Source of the DNA: Uliginosibacterium sp036017065
GTDB lineage: Bacteria; Pseudomonadota; Gammaproteobacteria; Burkholderiales; Rhodocyclaceae
NCBI RefSeq assembly: GCF_036017065.1
Contig: NZ_JAYXHR010000001.1
Coordinates: 1,364,001 to 1,428,000, forward strand
Reading direction: 5' to 3'
Length of the DNA stretch: 64,000 nt
The notes under the pieces were generated by a model. That model saw only the letters and a program-made list of their open reading frames with translations. It made no database searches and was not told the DNA's origin. Positions within the stretch are counted from its first letter, which is position 1, and each line of letters opens with the position of its first letter. Below are positions 40,939-49,257 of the stretch, in pieces. The position numbers and the translations under genes are program-made.

Positions 40939-42180
40939 TCAATAGACCTGCCAGTTCAGCAGCGCATTGACGAAGGTCGCGCTGTAGGCGCTCTGCGACT
41001 GGTCGGCGCGACGCGATTCGTTGCCGACGCCGCCGGTCAGGCGCAGCGAAGGACGGATCTGGTAGTTGACCGACAGTCGCGCGGTCAGCGTGTCCTCGTT
41101 GCCGCGCGACAAGGTGCCGACGCCGAGGTAATCGCGCCAGCGCCAGTCGAGCGAGGGAGACAGGGTCAGCTTCGGGCCGCTGGACCAGTCGTAGACGGCG
41201 CGGATACCGGTGGTCTTGGCGTAGCTGGCGCTGGCGTCCGTCACTTCGCCGATCTGCCGGTAGATGTCCACCCGCACGGCACTGGCACCGCCGGAGCGCC
41301 ACAGGTAGCTGGCGTTGCCGTACCAGCCCTTGAAGTCGCGGATGTCATAGGTATCGTGCTCGCGCCACTGGTAGCCGAACTTCCCGCTCAGGCGGGAGTG
41401 CCCGGCAAATGCCCAGTTCCATCCGAATTCGACCGCCTGCTGCTCGTAGCCGCTGTCGGACAGGATGCTGGCGGCCCGGTTGGGAAAGCGGTAGTCGCCG
41501 TACCGGCCGCGCAGGTCCACCCAGTTGCCGGCGCGCGACTGCTGGCGCACACCGAGATTGGCCTCCCAACCGTCGCGGTCGCCCGCCTTCTGCAGCTCGC
41601 TTTCGTTGCGGTAGCGGGCGGCGTTCGCGCCCCCCACGAGTTGCCAGCGGGCCCCCGTGCCGAAGACGGTGTCGAGGCCGAGCGTATCGGCGGTCACCAT
41701 GTTCTTCTCGCGGGTGCGCTGGTCGGCGAGGTCTGCCAGGTAGTCGAGGTGCTGGTAGCGCAGCCCGATCTCCGCGCGTTGCAGCGGCCGCACGCTCCAG
41801 CTCAGGTCGTAGCGCTGGCGCGTGTGGTCAAGCTGGTCGAAGCGCGCGTAGCGCACCAGCGACGGCGCCACCACGAAGCCCAGTCGATGGCCGTCGAAGT
41901 CCCTGTCGTAGTCGATGCGCAGGCCGGTGATGGAGATCCAGTCGCTACGCTCGCTGGCGTCGGTCCTGCCCGGGGGCGCCACGCCGTCGCCGAGACGATA
42001 GGGGTTGGTGTCGTAGGTAACGTCCTGGCTGATCGATATGTCCAGCGGCCCGTCTTCCTCCTTGCGTGCCTGTGGCACGGCCGTTTGGCCGGATGCGATG
42101 CCGGCTGCGGTACAACCGATGACCGCCACGCACACTGAAAACCTTGCTCTCCTCGTTGCTCTTCTCATTTTTGTTTTCAC
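40939..42180 (-). CDS. Outer-membrane beta-barrel protein, EpsL-like
   Basis: 413-aa secreted protein, predicted outer-membrane barrel. A signal peptide (RARFSVCVAVIGCTAAGIAS, GQT) is followed by alternating amphipathic strands rich in Tyr/Arg/Trp (DISISQDVTYDTNPYRLGDG, WRWRDYLGVGTLSRGNEDTL). The C-terminus ends in the aromatic ALLNWQVY, as expected for BAM recognition. The TNPYRL opening resembles the EpsL proteins of XrtB-type polysaccharide loci. GTG 42180 or ATG 42168 could be the start. Confidence 0.78.
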   Translation of the reverse strand: MKTKMRRATRRARFSVCVAVIGCTAAGIASGQTAVPQARKEEDGPLDISISQDVTYDTNPYRLGDGVAPPGRTDASERSDWISITGLRIDYDRDFDGHRLGFVVAPSLVRYARFDQLDHTRQRYDLSWSVRPLQRAEIGLRYQHLDYLADLADQRTREKNMVTADTLGLDTVFGTGARWQLVGGANAARYRNESELQKAGDRDGWEANLGVRQQSRAGNWVDLRGRYGDYRFPNRAASILSDSGYEQQAVEFGWNWAFAGHSRLSGKFGYQWREHDTYDIRDFKGWYGNASYLWRSGGASAVRVDIYRQIGEVTDASASYAKTTGIRAVYDWSSGPKLTLSPSLDWRWRDYLGVGTLSRGNEDTLTARLSVNYQIRPSLRLTGGVGNESRRADQSQSAYSATFVNALLNWQVY

Positions 42181-42237
42181 CGGGTCGTTCGTAATCGATA
42201 TCAGTAGCCCATCTTCGTTACAACAGGAACAGCGCGC

Positions 42238-43302
42238 TCATGCCGCCCTTGCACGGCGGCGGCCCAGCGTGCCGCCACGCTCCGCCTCCAGCAGCGCCAG
42301 CAGCCGCTGCATCTCCACCGCCACGGCCTTGAAACTCACGTGGCTCTCCACGTATTGCCGGGCGTGGGCGCCGATGGACTGGCGCAGCGCCGTGTCCTGC
42401 CAGAGCCGCTCGATCGCCGCGGTCAACGCGCCCACGTCGTGCGGCGGCACCAGCAGTCCGGTGACGCCCTCGGTCACGTAGTCGCGGGTGCCGACGCAAT
42501 CGGTCGCCACCACCGCCTTGGCATACATCATCGCTTCGAGCAGGGTGACCTGGCCAGAGGCCGTCGTCTCGTTGTCCACCGGAATGACGTTGACGCGCGC
42601 CCGGCGGCACAGGGCGTGACATTCCGCGAGGCTCAGGCCGGAACGCACTTCGACGTTGGGCGGCAGCTCGATGCCCTGCAGCGCGTGGGCACTCGCGATG
42701 ATGATCGTCGGGTAGCCCAGTGCCCGCACGGCCGACACCAGGCTGCGGTAGTCACGATTGGCGCTGCCCATGGCGACCAGGAAGGGCTGTGCGCTGTCCT
42801 CGTGGTCCTGCCCGTCCAGCTCCACCACGTCGATGGACAGGGGCACGAACACGAAGCGCTCCCGCGGCAGGCCCAGCCAAGTGCTGTAGGTCTCGATCTC
42901 CTGGCGGGAATGCACCACGAAGGTGTCCACCGTGCTCAGGCCGAAACGCGCGAGCTGGCCCTTGCGTCCGTCATAGGTCCGCCCCATGTTGAAGCACCAT
43001 GCGAGGATGGGCGCACGCGAACGGCACAGGCGCTTGAGCAGGCCCAGCATCATCGGCAGTTGCGGAAAGGCCGTCACGTAGCCCACCTGGCGGCTCAGCA
43101 GCATGCCGGTCCAGGAGCGTGCAGCGTGCAGGAAATAGTCCAGCCATTCGCGCCCGCCCGACACCTTGCGCGAGCGGTCGTGCTGGTAGTGCGCAGGCAC
43201 GACCTCGAAGACCTGGGCGGGATCGATCTGCGCGACCTGCGCAGGAATCCAGCTTGCGGCACCGCGCTTGCGCGTGAATGGCGTCAGGACTTTCCAGCGC
43301 AT
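42238..43302 (-). CDS. Glycosyltransferase family 4
   Basis: 354-aa GT-B glycosyltransferase. The C-terminal domain shows MGSANRDYRSLVSAVRALG, VRSGLSLAECHALCRRARVN, VIPVDNETTASGQVTLLEAM (E-x7-E region) and YAKAVVATDCVGTRDYVTEG. The N-terminal domain contains PILAWCFNMGRTYDGRKGQL. It adds one sugar of the exopolysaccharide repeat unit; donor and acceptor are unknown. Three bases separate it from the WecG-STAS gene upstream in the operon. Confidence 0.87.
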   Translation of the reverse strand: MRWKVLTPFTRKRGAASWIPAQVAQIDPAQVFEVVPAHYQHDRSRKVSGGREWLDYFLHAARSWTGMLLSRQVGYVTAFPQLPMMLGLLKRLCRSRAPILAWCFNMGRTYDGRKGQLARFGLSTVDTFVVHSRQEIETYSTWLGLPRERFVFVPLSIDVVELDGQDHEDSAQPFLVAMGSANRDYRSLVSAVRALGYPTIIIASAHALQGIELPPNVEVRSGLSLAECHALCRRARVNVIPVDNETTASGQVTLLEAMMYAKAVVATDCVGTRDYVTEGVTGLLVPPHDVGALTAAIERLWQDTALRQSIGAHARQYVESHVSFKAVAVEMQRLLALLEAERGGTLGRRRARAA

Positions 43303-43305
43303 GAG

Positions 43306-44484
43306 TCACCCTCCCTGGTGGTAAGCGAAGTGTCCCGCGATGCCGGGAGCAGTACCGAGAAGCAGGAAATCTGCCTGCATGCGCCCCAGCTGCCGCGCGA
43401 TGGCCGGCGATACGCTGCTGATGCGGAAGCCATGGCCCAGCTTCGACTGGTGGCCATGAAGCAGCATCACCAGCCCGACGAAGGCACTGTCCACACGCTC
43501 CAGCTTGGCGAAGTCCAGCACGACGGCGCCGGGCTGTGCGGTCACGGCAGCAAACACTTCGCGCAATGGCTTGAGCGTATCAGCCTTCCACGCTCCGCCG
43601 ACGCTGATCGTCGTCGTCGGGTTGCCGGCGCTGCGGCGCACGTGCAGCTGCGCGCGCGCCAGCGCATCGGCCGAGGGCTGCGACAGGACGCGCTCCAGCA
43701 TGCCGGGCACGACCCCGAGCAGCAACAGGCGCAGCAGGCCGATGCCGTCCTTCAGGTAGCGGCGCCACAGGGTCGGCTCTTCCTTCATGCGCCACAGCCA
43801 TTCCACGCCGAACCGCTGCCAGATCCTCGGCGCGCGCTGCACCGTGCCGGCCACGAAGTTCACCACGGCGCCCAGGTGGCTGATGACCGGTGCCTGCAGG
43901 CGCACGCGGTTGCGTTCTATCCAGGTCTGGCCCTTCTTGGCACCCAGCGCGACGACCACGAAGTCCGCACCGCTATCGTTGATCCGGGCGATCTGCGCGG
44001 CACTGCTCATCTCGTCGATGCTGACGAAGCCGGGCGACTCGTAGCCCACGCAGCGCATGGCACCACCCTGCGCGTTGAGCTGCTCGCAGGCACGTTCGGC
44101 GACACCGTCCGGCCCGCCGAAGAAGAACACCTTGATCGGCACCGTGCCGTCCTGCAGGCCGGCGAACACATCCGAACCGGCGACCCGTTCGTGCAAGGGA
44201 ATGCCGAGGAGCTTCGCCATCCACACCAGGGGCGTGCCGTCGACGACCGACAGGTCGCTGCGGATCACCGACTCGCGGAACTTCACGTCGTCCTGCGCGG
44301 CGATCAGGAAGTTGAGGTTGGGCGTGGACAGGAAACATCGCTTGCCGGTGCTCGCTGCAGCGGCCACCGCGTCGGTCGCCTGTGACAGCGTGACCGCGTC
44401 GAAAGGCAGGCCCATCAGGCAGTAAACGGAACGACCGAAGTCGGTGAACGGCACATCGGCCACGGCGGAATCAACGGGTTTCAT
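43306..44484 (-). CDS. WecG/TagA/CpsF glycosyltransferase fused to a C-terminal STAS domain
   Basis: 392-aa fusion. Residues about 25-235 form the GT26 domain: FLSTPNLNFLIAAQ, VVDGTPLVWMAKLLGIPLHE, KVFFFGGPDG and VVVALGAKKGQTWIERNR. Residues about 290-385 look like a STAS domain: ISVGGAWKADTLKPLREVFA, VVLDFAKLERVDSAFVGLVM, with Ser333 at the usual phospho-switch position. GT26 enzymes transfer N-acetylmannosamine or similar to lipid-linked GlcNAc. The STAS part suggests control by phosphorylation or nucleotide. ATG at 44484 overlaps the acyltransferase end. Confidence 0.87.
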   Translation of the reverse strand: MKPVDSAVADVPFTDFGRSVYCLMGLPFDAVTLSQATDAVAAAASTGKRCFLSTPNLNFLIAAQDDVKFRESVIRSDLSVVDGTPLVWMAKLLGIPLHERVAGSDVFAGLQDGTVPIKVFFFGGPDGVAERACEQLNAQGGAMRCVGYESPGFVSIDEMSSAAQIARINDSGADFVVVALGAKKGQTWIERNRVRLQAPVISHLGAVVNFVAGTVQRAPRIWQRFGVEWLWRMKEEPTLWRRYLKDGIGLLRLLLLGVVPGMLERVLSQPSADALARAQLHVRRSAGNPTTTISVGGAWKADTLKPLREVFAAVTAQPGAVVLDFAKLERVDSAFVGLVMLLHGHQSKLGHGFRISSVSPAIARQLGRMQADFLLLGTAPGIAGHFAYHQGG

Positions 44485-45644
44485 GAGCGCACTCCTTCCA
44501 TCAACGACTGTTCCTGCATGCCGGCACGGCGGCGCGCGGCGCGTGCGGCGACGATACGTTTGCCGAGCCGGATGCACGGCTGCTCCACCCACTTGCCGAG
44601 CAGGTGGGAGACCGCCAGCGCGATCGCCAGGCTGCCGACGATGAGGCTCACGGCGTAGAGCGGGCGCGAACTCACGCCCAGCACATCCACGATGAACCAG
44701 GCGGTCACGAAAATCGCCACCATGTGGATGCAGTAGAAGGCGTAGGACACATGGCCCAGCCAGGTCGAGAAGCGGTTGCACAGCACCGCCTTGACCACCC
44801 GCGCACCCCACGACGGCAGCATGCCGGCCGCGGAACCCAGCGCGAGGAAGAACAGCAGGTACGAGACGGCGGGCTGGCGCCGCCACAGGGCGACCACGAA
44901 GGCGGCGGCGCACACCGCCAGCAACATGGCGCGCTGCCGCGGCTCGGTGGCCGACACCACCAGCTGGAACAGGATGCCGACGTAGAAAAGCCACAGGTAG
45001 GACGGCAGGAACGAGCCCTGGCGCAGGTATTGCGATAGCACGACGAGCCCGGCGAAGACGCCGAGGTGCACCAGTGCGCCACGCGCACGCACCGCGGCGT
45101 ACAGCAAGGGCGCCACCAGGTAGAACTGCCACTCCAGCGTCAGGCTCCAGCCCTGCCCCATGAAGGCATACGACGTTGAAGGCAACAGGCTCTCCGGCAC
45201 CAGTCCGTGCAGCAGCGGGATGTGCAGGGCCAGGTGCAGCCAGAAGTTGTCCGCACTGTCCTGCAGGTAGGCCAAGCGGTCCAGCCGGCGCGGCGCGTCC
45301 CAGGGCATGTTCTGCAGGAAGTCGATGGACAGGTCGAGCACCAGCACCGACAGGAACAGCCCGACGAGGTACACCGGGAAAATGCGCAAGGCGCGCCGGA
45401 TGAAGAAGTCGTCCGGCGTCGGCCGCCTGTGCAGCGACAACGCGATGACGAAGCCGCTGATCATGATGAAGGTGCCGACCGCGATGCTGCCGTCCGCCAG
45501 CAGGCGGCCCCAGCCGGAGCCCTTCTCCAGCGGCAGGGTCGCCATGGTGGTCACGTGGGTCACGAAGACCCAGAAGGCCATCCAGCCCCGCAAGCCTTCC
45601 AGCTCGAGGTAGTTGGCCGTCTTCTCGCTGGCATCCGCGCTCAT
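44481..45644 (-). CDS. Acyltransferase 3 family protein
   Basis: 387-aa polytopic membrane acyltransferase (about ten helices). It opens YLELEGLRGWMAFWVFVTHV, with RRPTPDDFFIRRALRIFPVY and the family segment MGQGWSLTLEWQFYLVAPLL. HVSYAFYCIHMVAIFVTAWF is near the C-terminus. No SGNH domain. It probably O-acetylates sugar residues of the exopolysaccharide precursor. It overlaps both neighbours by four bases. Confidence 0.9.
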   Translation of the reverse strand: MSADASEKTANYLELEGLRGWMAFWVFVTHVTTMATLPLEKGSGWGRLLADGSIAVGTFIMISGFVIALSLHRRPTPDDFFIRRALRIFPVYLVGLFLSVLVLDLSIDFLQNMPWDAPRRLDRLAYLQDSADNFWLHLALHIPLLHGLVPESLLPSTSYAFMGQGWSLTLEWQFYLVAPLLYAAVRARGALVHLGVFAGLVVLSQYLRQGSFLPSYLWLFYVGILFQLVVSATEPRQRAMLLAVCAAAFVVALWRRQPAVSYLLFFLALGSAAGMLPSWGARVVKAVLCNRFSTWLGHVSYAFYCIHMVAIFVTAWFIVDVLGVSSRPLYAVSLIVGSLAIALAVSHLLGKWVEQPCIRLGKRIVAARAARRRAGMQEQSLMEGVRS

Positions 45645-46474
45645 GTCATGACTCCTTCCTCCACGGCACGCGCAGGGTGGAGAACCGGCGCCGCGCTTGC
45701 CGTCGCATTGAAATGCGAGCGCAACGCACCGACGAGCGCGTCCCGGTCATATTGCGGCGGCGGCAATGCAGCCATGTCCAGCGCCTCCTCCACCGAATAC
45801 GCTGCACGTGGTGCACGCCCCGTACCGGCGTAGTAGTCGTTGTATTTGAGGAAGCCTTCACCCTCGGTCTCGCGTAGCCATATGGCGGGGATGCCATAGG
45901 CCTCCGCCAGGATCACGCCATGAAGCGAGGTCGACACCACGCGCTCGCAACTGCAGATTTCATCCACGACCTCTTGCCAGGAACGCTGCACATCGATCAC
46001 ATGGTGCGCGGACGCTGCATGTTTCGCGTGGTCGCGGAAGTGAGGGATCAGGCCAACGCGATGTGAACGGCCGACCCGGGGTTGATAGAACAAGGGCGTA
46101 AGCAGGCCGGGGTCACCGTAGATCTCGGGGCAGTCCTGTCCCGACGCGATGATCAGGTCGCGGGTGATCGGGCCACGGGTGGCCAGTACCTTCAAGCGTG
46201 GCAGGACCATCCGGCCGTTGTCACGGAAGCGTGACCACCGATCAGGTTTGATGAAGTAGCGGTGGTAGAAGCCTGGATGCACGCCCGTGCCCCACACCAC
46301 GTCACCTTCCTTCGCCATCTGCAGGATGGAGCCGACTGCCAGCAGCTTGCCTTGAGTGGTCTCGGACACGTGCTGGACCGGCAGGCCGGTCACCCACTCC
46401 ACCACGGCAGCGGACAGCTCGTCACCGAAATTCCTGACACGGTTCCAGAAGTACAGGGGCACGGTACGACTCAT
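45641..46474 (-). CDS. Polysaccharide pyruvyltransferase family protein
   Basis: 277-aa GT-B-like enzyme. It begins PLYFWNRVRNFGDELSAAVV and has VWGTGVHPGFYHR, VLATRGPITRDLI, CPEIYGDPGLLTPLFYQPRV, and VDEICSCERVVSTSLHGVIL, EAYGIPAIWL. These are signature stretches of the CsaB/WcaK pyruvyltransferase family. It would add a ketal-linked pyruvate to the polysaccharide, giving it negative charge. Fourteen bases separate it from the flippase gene upstream. Confidence 0.9.
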   Translation of the reverse strand: MSRTVPLYFWNRVRNFGDELSAAVVEWVTGLPVQHVSETTQGKLLAVGSILQMAKEGDVVWGTGVHPGFYHRYFIKPDRWSRFRDNGRMVLPRLKVLATRGPITRDLIIASGQDCPEIYGDPGLLTPLFYQPRVGRSHRVGLIPHFRDHAKHAASAHHVIDVQRSWQEVVDEICSCERVVSTSLHGVILAEAYGIPAIWLRETEGEGFLKYNDYYAGTGRAPRAAYSVEEALDMAALPPPQYDRDALVGALRSHFNATASAAPVLHPARAVEEGVMT

Positions 46475-46488
46475 TTTTTTCTCTCGTT

Positions 46489-48003
46489 CTATTTGTTAGG
46501 GGTGCCGTTTGAGGCGGGGAGTGTTCGTGACGATCTGGCCAGAGCGCGCAGGCGGCCCAGCGACATGACGGATCTGCGGAACGGCGGGAGGATCAGGCAC
46601 AGCAAGCCGAAAGCCACCAGCATGGCTGCCGCCCCCGCACCTGCCCCGGCCCAACCCGACAGGTGCAACAGGCGGGGGGCCAGGAAGGAGACAGCCGCGC
46701 AAACGCCGTAGGCCGCCAGCAGCAGGGATGCGTTACCCAGCATCTTTCTCACCGGCGCCTCGCTGCGCCGCAACCACCACAACGCACCCAGCCAGTTGAG
46801 GGCCAGCCCGAGCGTGTGTCCTATCGCTACGCCGAGCACACCCCACCATGCACCGGCCAGGATGCAAACGATGAACACCGGCCGGCTGACCAGTGCAAAA
46901 CGCAGGTTCGACTGGGTGAGGCCCAGCGACAGGAAGGCCCAGTAGCTCGCATAGCTGGCTGCCTGGAACATCCCGCCGATGGCAAGGATCTGGAAGAAGG
47001 GCACCATCGGTGCCCACTTGGCACCCAGTACCCCCGTCACCAGTAAATCGGCTTGGGCACACACGAAGGCCAACCCGGCAAACAGCGCGTGAAGCAACGC
47101 AGACTGGCCGTACAGGAGGAACTCACGGTAACGACCCGCGTCCTCGCGCAGGCGCGACAGCACCGGCAGGGCTACCGTGCCGGCAGGGCCGTTGATCTGC
47201 GTCAGCGGCGACATGACGAACTGGAATGCGCGGTTGTAGTGGCCCAACGCCTCCGCGCCGAAACGCTGGCCGATCACCACGGCATCCACATTGCGGCTGA
47301 AGTAGCCGATGAGCTGGGCGAGCATCAGGTTGCCACCGTATCCGATGAAAGCACCCATGCCTTCGCACCGGCGGGGCAGGCCCGGCAGCCAGCGCCCGAT
47401 TGCGACGAGCAATGCGAGCATGACGGCAGCCTGCCCAAGCTGCTGTGCAACCAGTGCCCAGTAGCCTTGCCCGTCCAGTGCAAGCGCAATGCCCAGCGCC
47501 AGGCCCACGGCCTGGCCGCTGACTTCGATGGCGGCCATCGCGCCGAAACGCATCTCGCGATTGAGCTGCGCGCGATACTGCGTCGCCAGCCCGTTGATCA
47601 GGAAGGTGGCTGACACGGCCTGGGCCACGCCCAGGAGCGCCGGCGTGTCGTACCAGCGGGCAATCCACGGTGCCCCCATCAGTACGAGCACCGTCAGCAA
47701 CAGCCCTATTCCCGCGTTCATCCAGAAGAGGTTGCTGCGCTGCTGCTGCGTGACGGTTTTCGCCTGCACCGATGCCGACGACAGGCCGAACTCCCGCAGC
47801 ACCTCCCCCACGCCGACGATGGCCATCACCATCGCCATCAGGCCATAGTCGGTTGGCGACAACAGCCTGGCCACGATGATCAATCCACCGAACTGCAGGA
47901 CGATCTTGAGAACCTGACCGCCCATGGTTACAGCTGCGCCACGCAGGGCGATGCCACCCATGCCCCGCCGGGGCTGGTCGGACCCGCCGTCAGGTTCGTT
48001 CAT
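46489..48003 (-). CDS. Polysaccharide flippase (MOP family, Wzx-like)
   Basis: 504-aa membrane protein with about 12-14 helices. ALRGAAVTMGGQVLKIVLQF, GLIIVARLLSPTDYGLMAMV and MVMAIVGVGEVLREFGLSSA are typical of the Wzx/RfbX branch, and FQFVMSPLTQINGPAGTVAL matches lipopolysaccharide flippases of the WzxC type. It should move undecaprenyl-linked repeat units to the periplasm. ATG 48003 is preferred, behind GGAAAAGGG; an upstream frame start at 48030 is possible. Confidence 0.9.
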   Translation of the reverse strand: MNEPDGGSDQPRRGMGGIALRGAAVTMGGQVLKIVLQFGGLIIVARLLSPTDYGLMAMVMAIVGVGEVLREFGLSSASVQAKTVTQQQRSNLFWMNAGIGLLLTVLVLMGAPWIARWYDTPALLGVAQAVSATFLINGLATQYRAQLNREMRFGAMAAIEVSGQAVGLALGIALALDGQGYWALVAQQLGQAAVMLALLVAIGRWLPGLPRRCEGMGAFIGYGGNLMLAQLIGYFSRNVDAVVIGQRFGAEALGHYNRAFQFVMSPLTQINGPAGTVALPVLSRLREDAGRYREFLLYGQSALLHALFAGLAFVCAQADLLVTGVLGAKWAPMVPFFQILAIGGMFQAASYASYWAFLSLGLTQSNLRFALVSRPVFIVCILAGAWWGVLGVAIGHTLGLALNWLGALWWLRRSEAPVRKMLGNASLLLAAYGVCAAVSFLAPRLLHLSGWAGAGAGAAAMLVAFGLLCLILPPFRRSVMSLGRLRALARSSRTLPASNGTPNK

Positions 48004-48057
48004 GACGCCCTTTTCCAGCACGCCTTCCACGCGTCACCCCTCATCGATTCCAGACGA

Positions 48058-49257
48058 TCATTTCGTTTCGGCCGCGTCCCGCTTGGAACGCACCCATTCC
48101 ACCTGCCGGCTCGACAGGAAACGGAAGTACAGCGGGATTTTTCCCAGCGTGTAGCCGACAGCGCGCAACAGGCCGCTGGCGGAAATCGCCTCGCGGCCAA
48201 AGCGGTGCCAGGACAGCACGATGGCGAGACCGAACAGTCCCGTCGCCAGCACGGCAACCCACAACGGCCACAGCGCGACACCTGCGGCGGCGGCCACCAC
48301 GCTCAGCAGCGACAGGCCGGCAACCAGCATCGCCATCAACGCGAGCGGCGGCACGCTGAGGTCCAGCGCGAGCGACAGCAGTCCGCGGCCCGGCTTCACC
48401 ATGCCTTCGGCCAGCAGCTTCGGCACCTGGCCGACGATGACGCCGAGGTGGCCGTGCTCCCAGCGGGTACGCTGGCTGCGGGTGCCTTCCTCGTTGGCCG
48501 GGAAAGTGCTGGTCACCAGCGCATCGGGGCAGAACAGCGGCGGCGTGCCGGCGCGTGCAAGGTCGATGCCCATCTGCATGTCCTCGACGATGTGACCGCT
48601 GGCCAGACTGGTGCGCTGGATGGCCTGCCACGGGAAGGCCATGCCGGTGCCCATCAACTGGCACGGCAGGCCGAGCCGGTGGAAGCCGAGGGGACGCACC
48701 AGGTTTTTCACCACCCAGGCGAACTCGGCGATGGAGCCACGCCCCTCGCGGCCCGGAGGCGTGCGCATCAGGTACAGCGCCTGCACCGGCCGGCCGGTCG
48801 CGGACGCGTCGCCGACGATGCGGTCGAGCGCATGCGGCGTCAGCTCGCAATCCGCATCGACGATGACCAACACCCCGGGCGCATCCTGCGCCAGGTGCTT
48901 CACGCCGAAGTCCAGCGCGTAGCCCTTGCCCCGCAGTGTCGCGTCCTGCCGCACGATGACTTCCGCACCGGCAGCGCGTGCCACCTCGGCGGTGTCGTCG
49001 CTGCAGTTGTCCGCCACCACCAGCAGGCGGTCGCCATCCCGCAACTGTGCCAGCACGGTGGAGACGGGTTGCAGCAGGCCTGTCGATTCGTTGTGGGCCG
49101 GCATCAGCACGGCGACGCGCGGACGCGCGCCGTCGGCGCGGGCGCGGCCACGCCGCGCACCCAGTGCGGCGAACACCTGCACCGCAAGCACCAGCAGCGG
49201 CACCGCGAGCACCACCCATGCCAATGCGAGCAACAGTTCGATGGCGGTGGCGATCAT
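48058..49257 (-). CDS. Membrane glycosyltransferase family 2
   Basis: 399-aa processive-type GT2. An N-terminal helix (LLLALAWVVLAVPLLVLAVQ) precedes RVAVLMPAHNESTGLLQPVS. DXD-type residues lie in LVIVDADCELTP. The QRTRW motif is present as SQRTRWEHGHLG. Several C-terminal helices follow from residue 290. The plan resembles cellulose/hyaluronan-type synthases. It overlaps the GT4 gene by four bases. Donor sugar unknown. Confidence 0.88.
   Translation of the reverse strand: MIATAIELLLALAWVVLAVPLLVLAVQVFAALGARRGRARADGARPRVAVLMPAHNESTGLLQPVSTVLAQLRDGDRLLVVADNCSDDTAEVARAAGAEVIVRQDATLRGKGYALDFGVKHLAQDAPGVLVIVDADCELTPHALDRIVGDASATGRPVQALYLMRTPPGREGRGSIAEFAWVVKNLVRPLGFHRLGLPCQLMGTGMAFPWQAIQRTSLASGHIVEDMQMGIDLARAGTPPLFCPDALVTSTFPANEEGTRSQRTRWEHGHLGVIVGQVPKLLAEGMVKPGRGLLSLALDLSVPPLALMAMLVAGLSLLSVVAAAAGVALWPLWVAVLATGLFGLAIVLSWHRFGREAISASGLLRAVGYTLGKIPLYFRFLSSRQVEWVRSKRDAAETK

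Noticed and set aside
43306..45132. 608-aa frame starting inside the acyltransferase gene
   Set aside because: The first 216 codons are an out-of-frame shadow of the acyltransferase. The WecG domain begins at the ATG at 44484.
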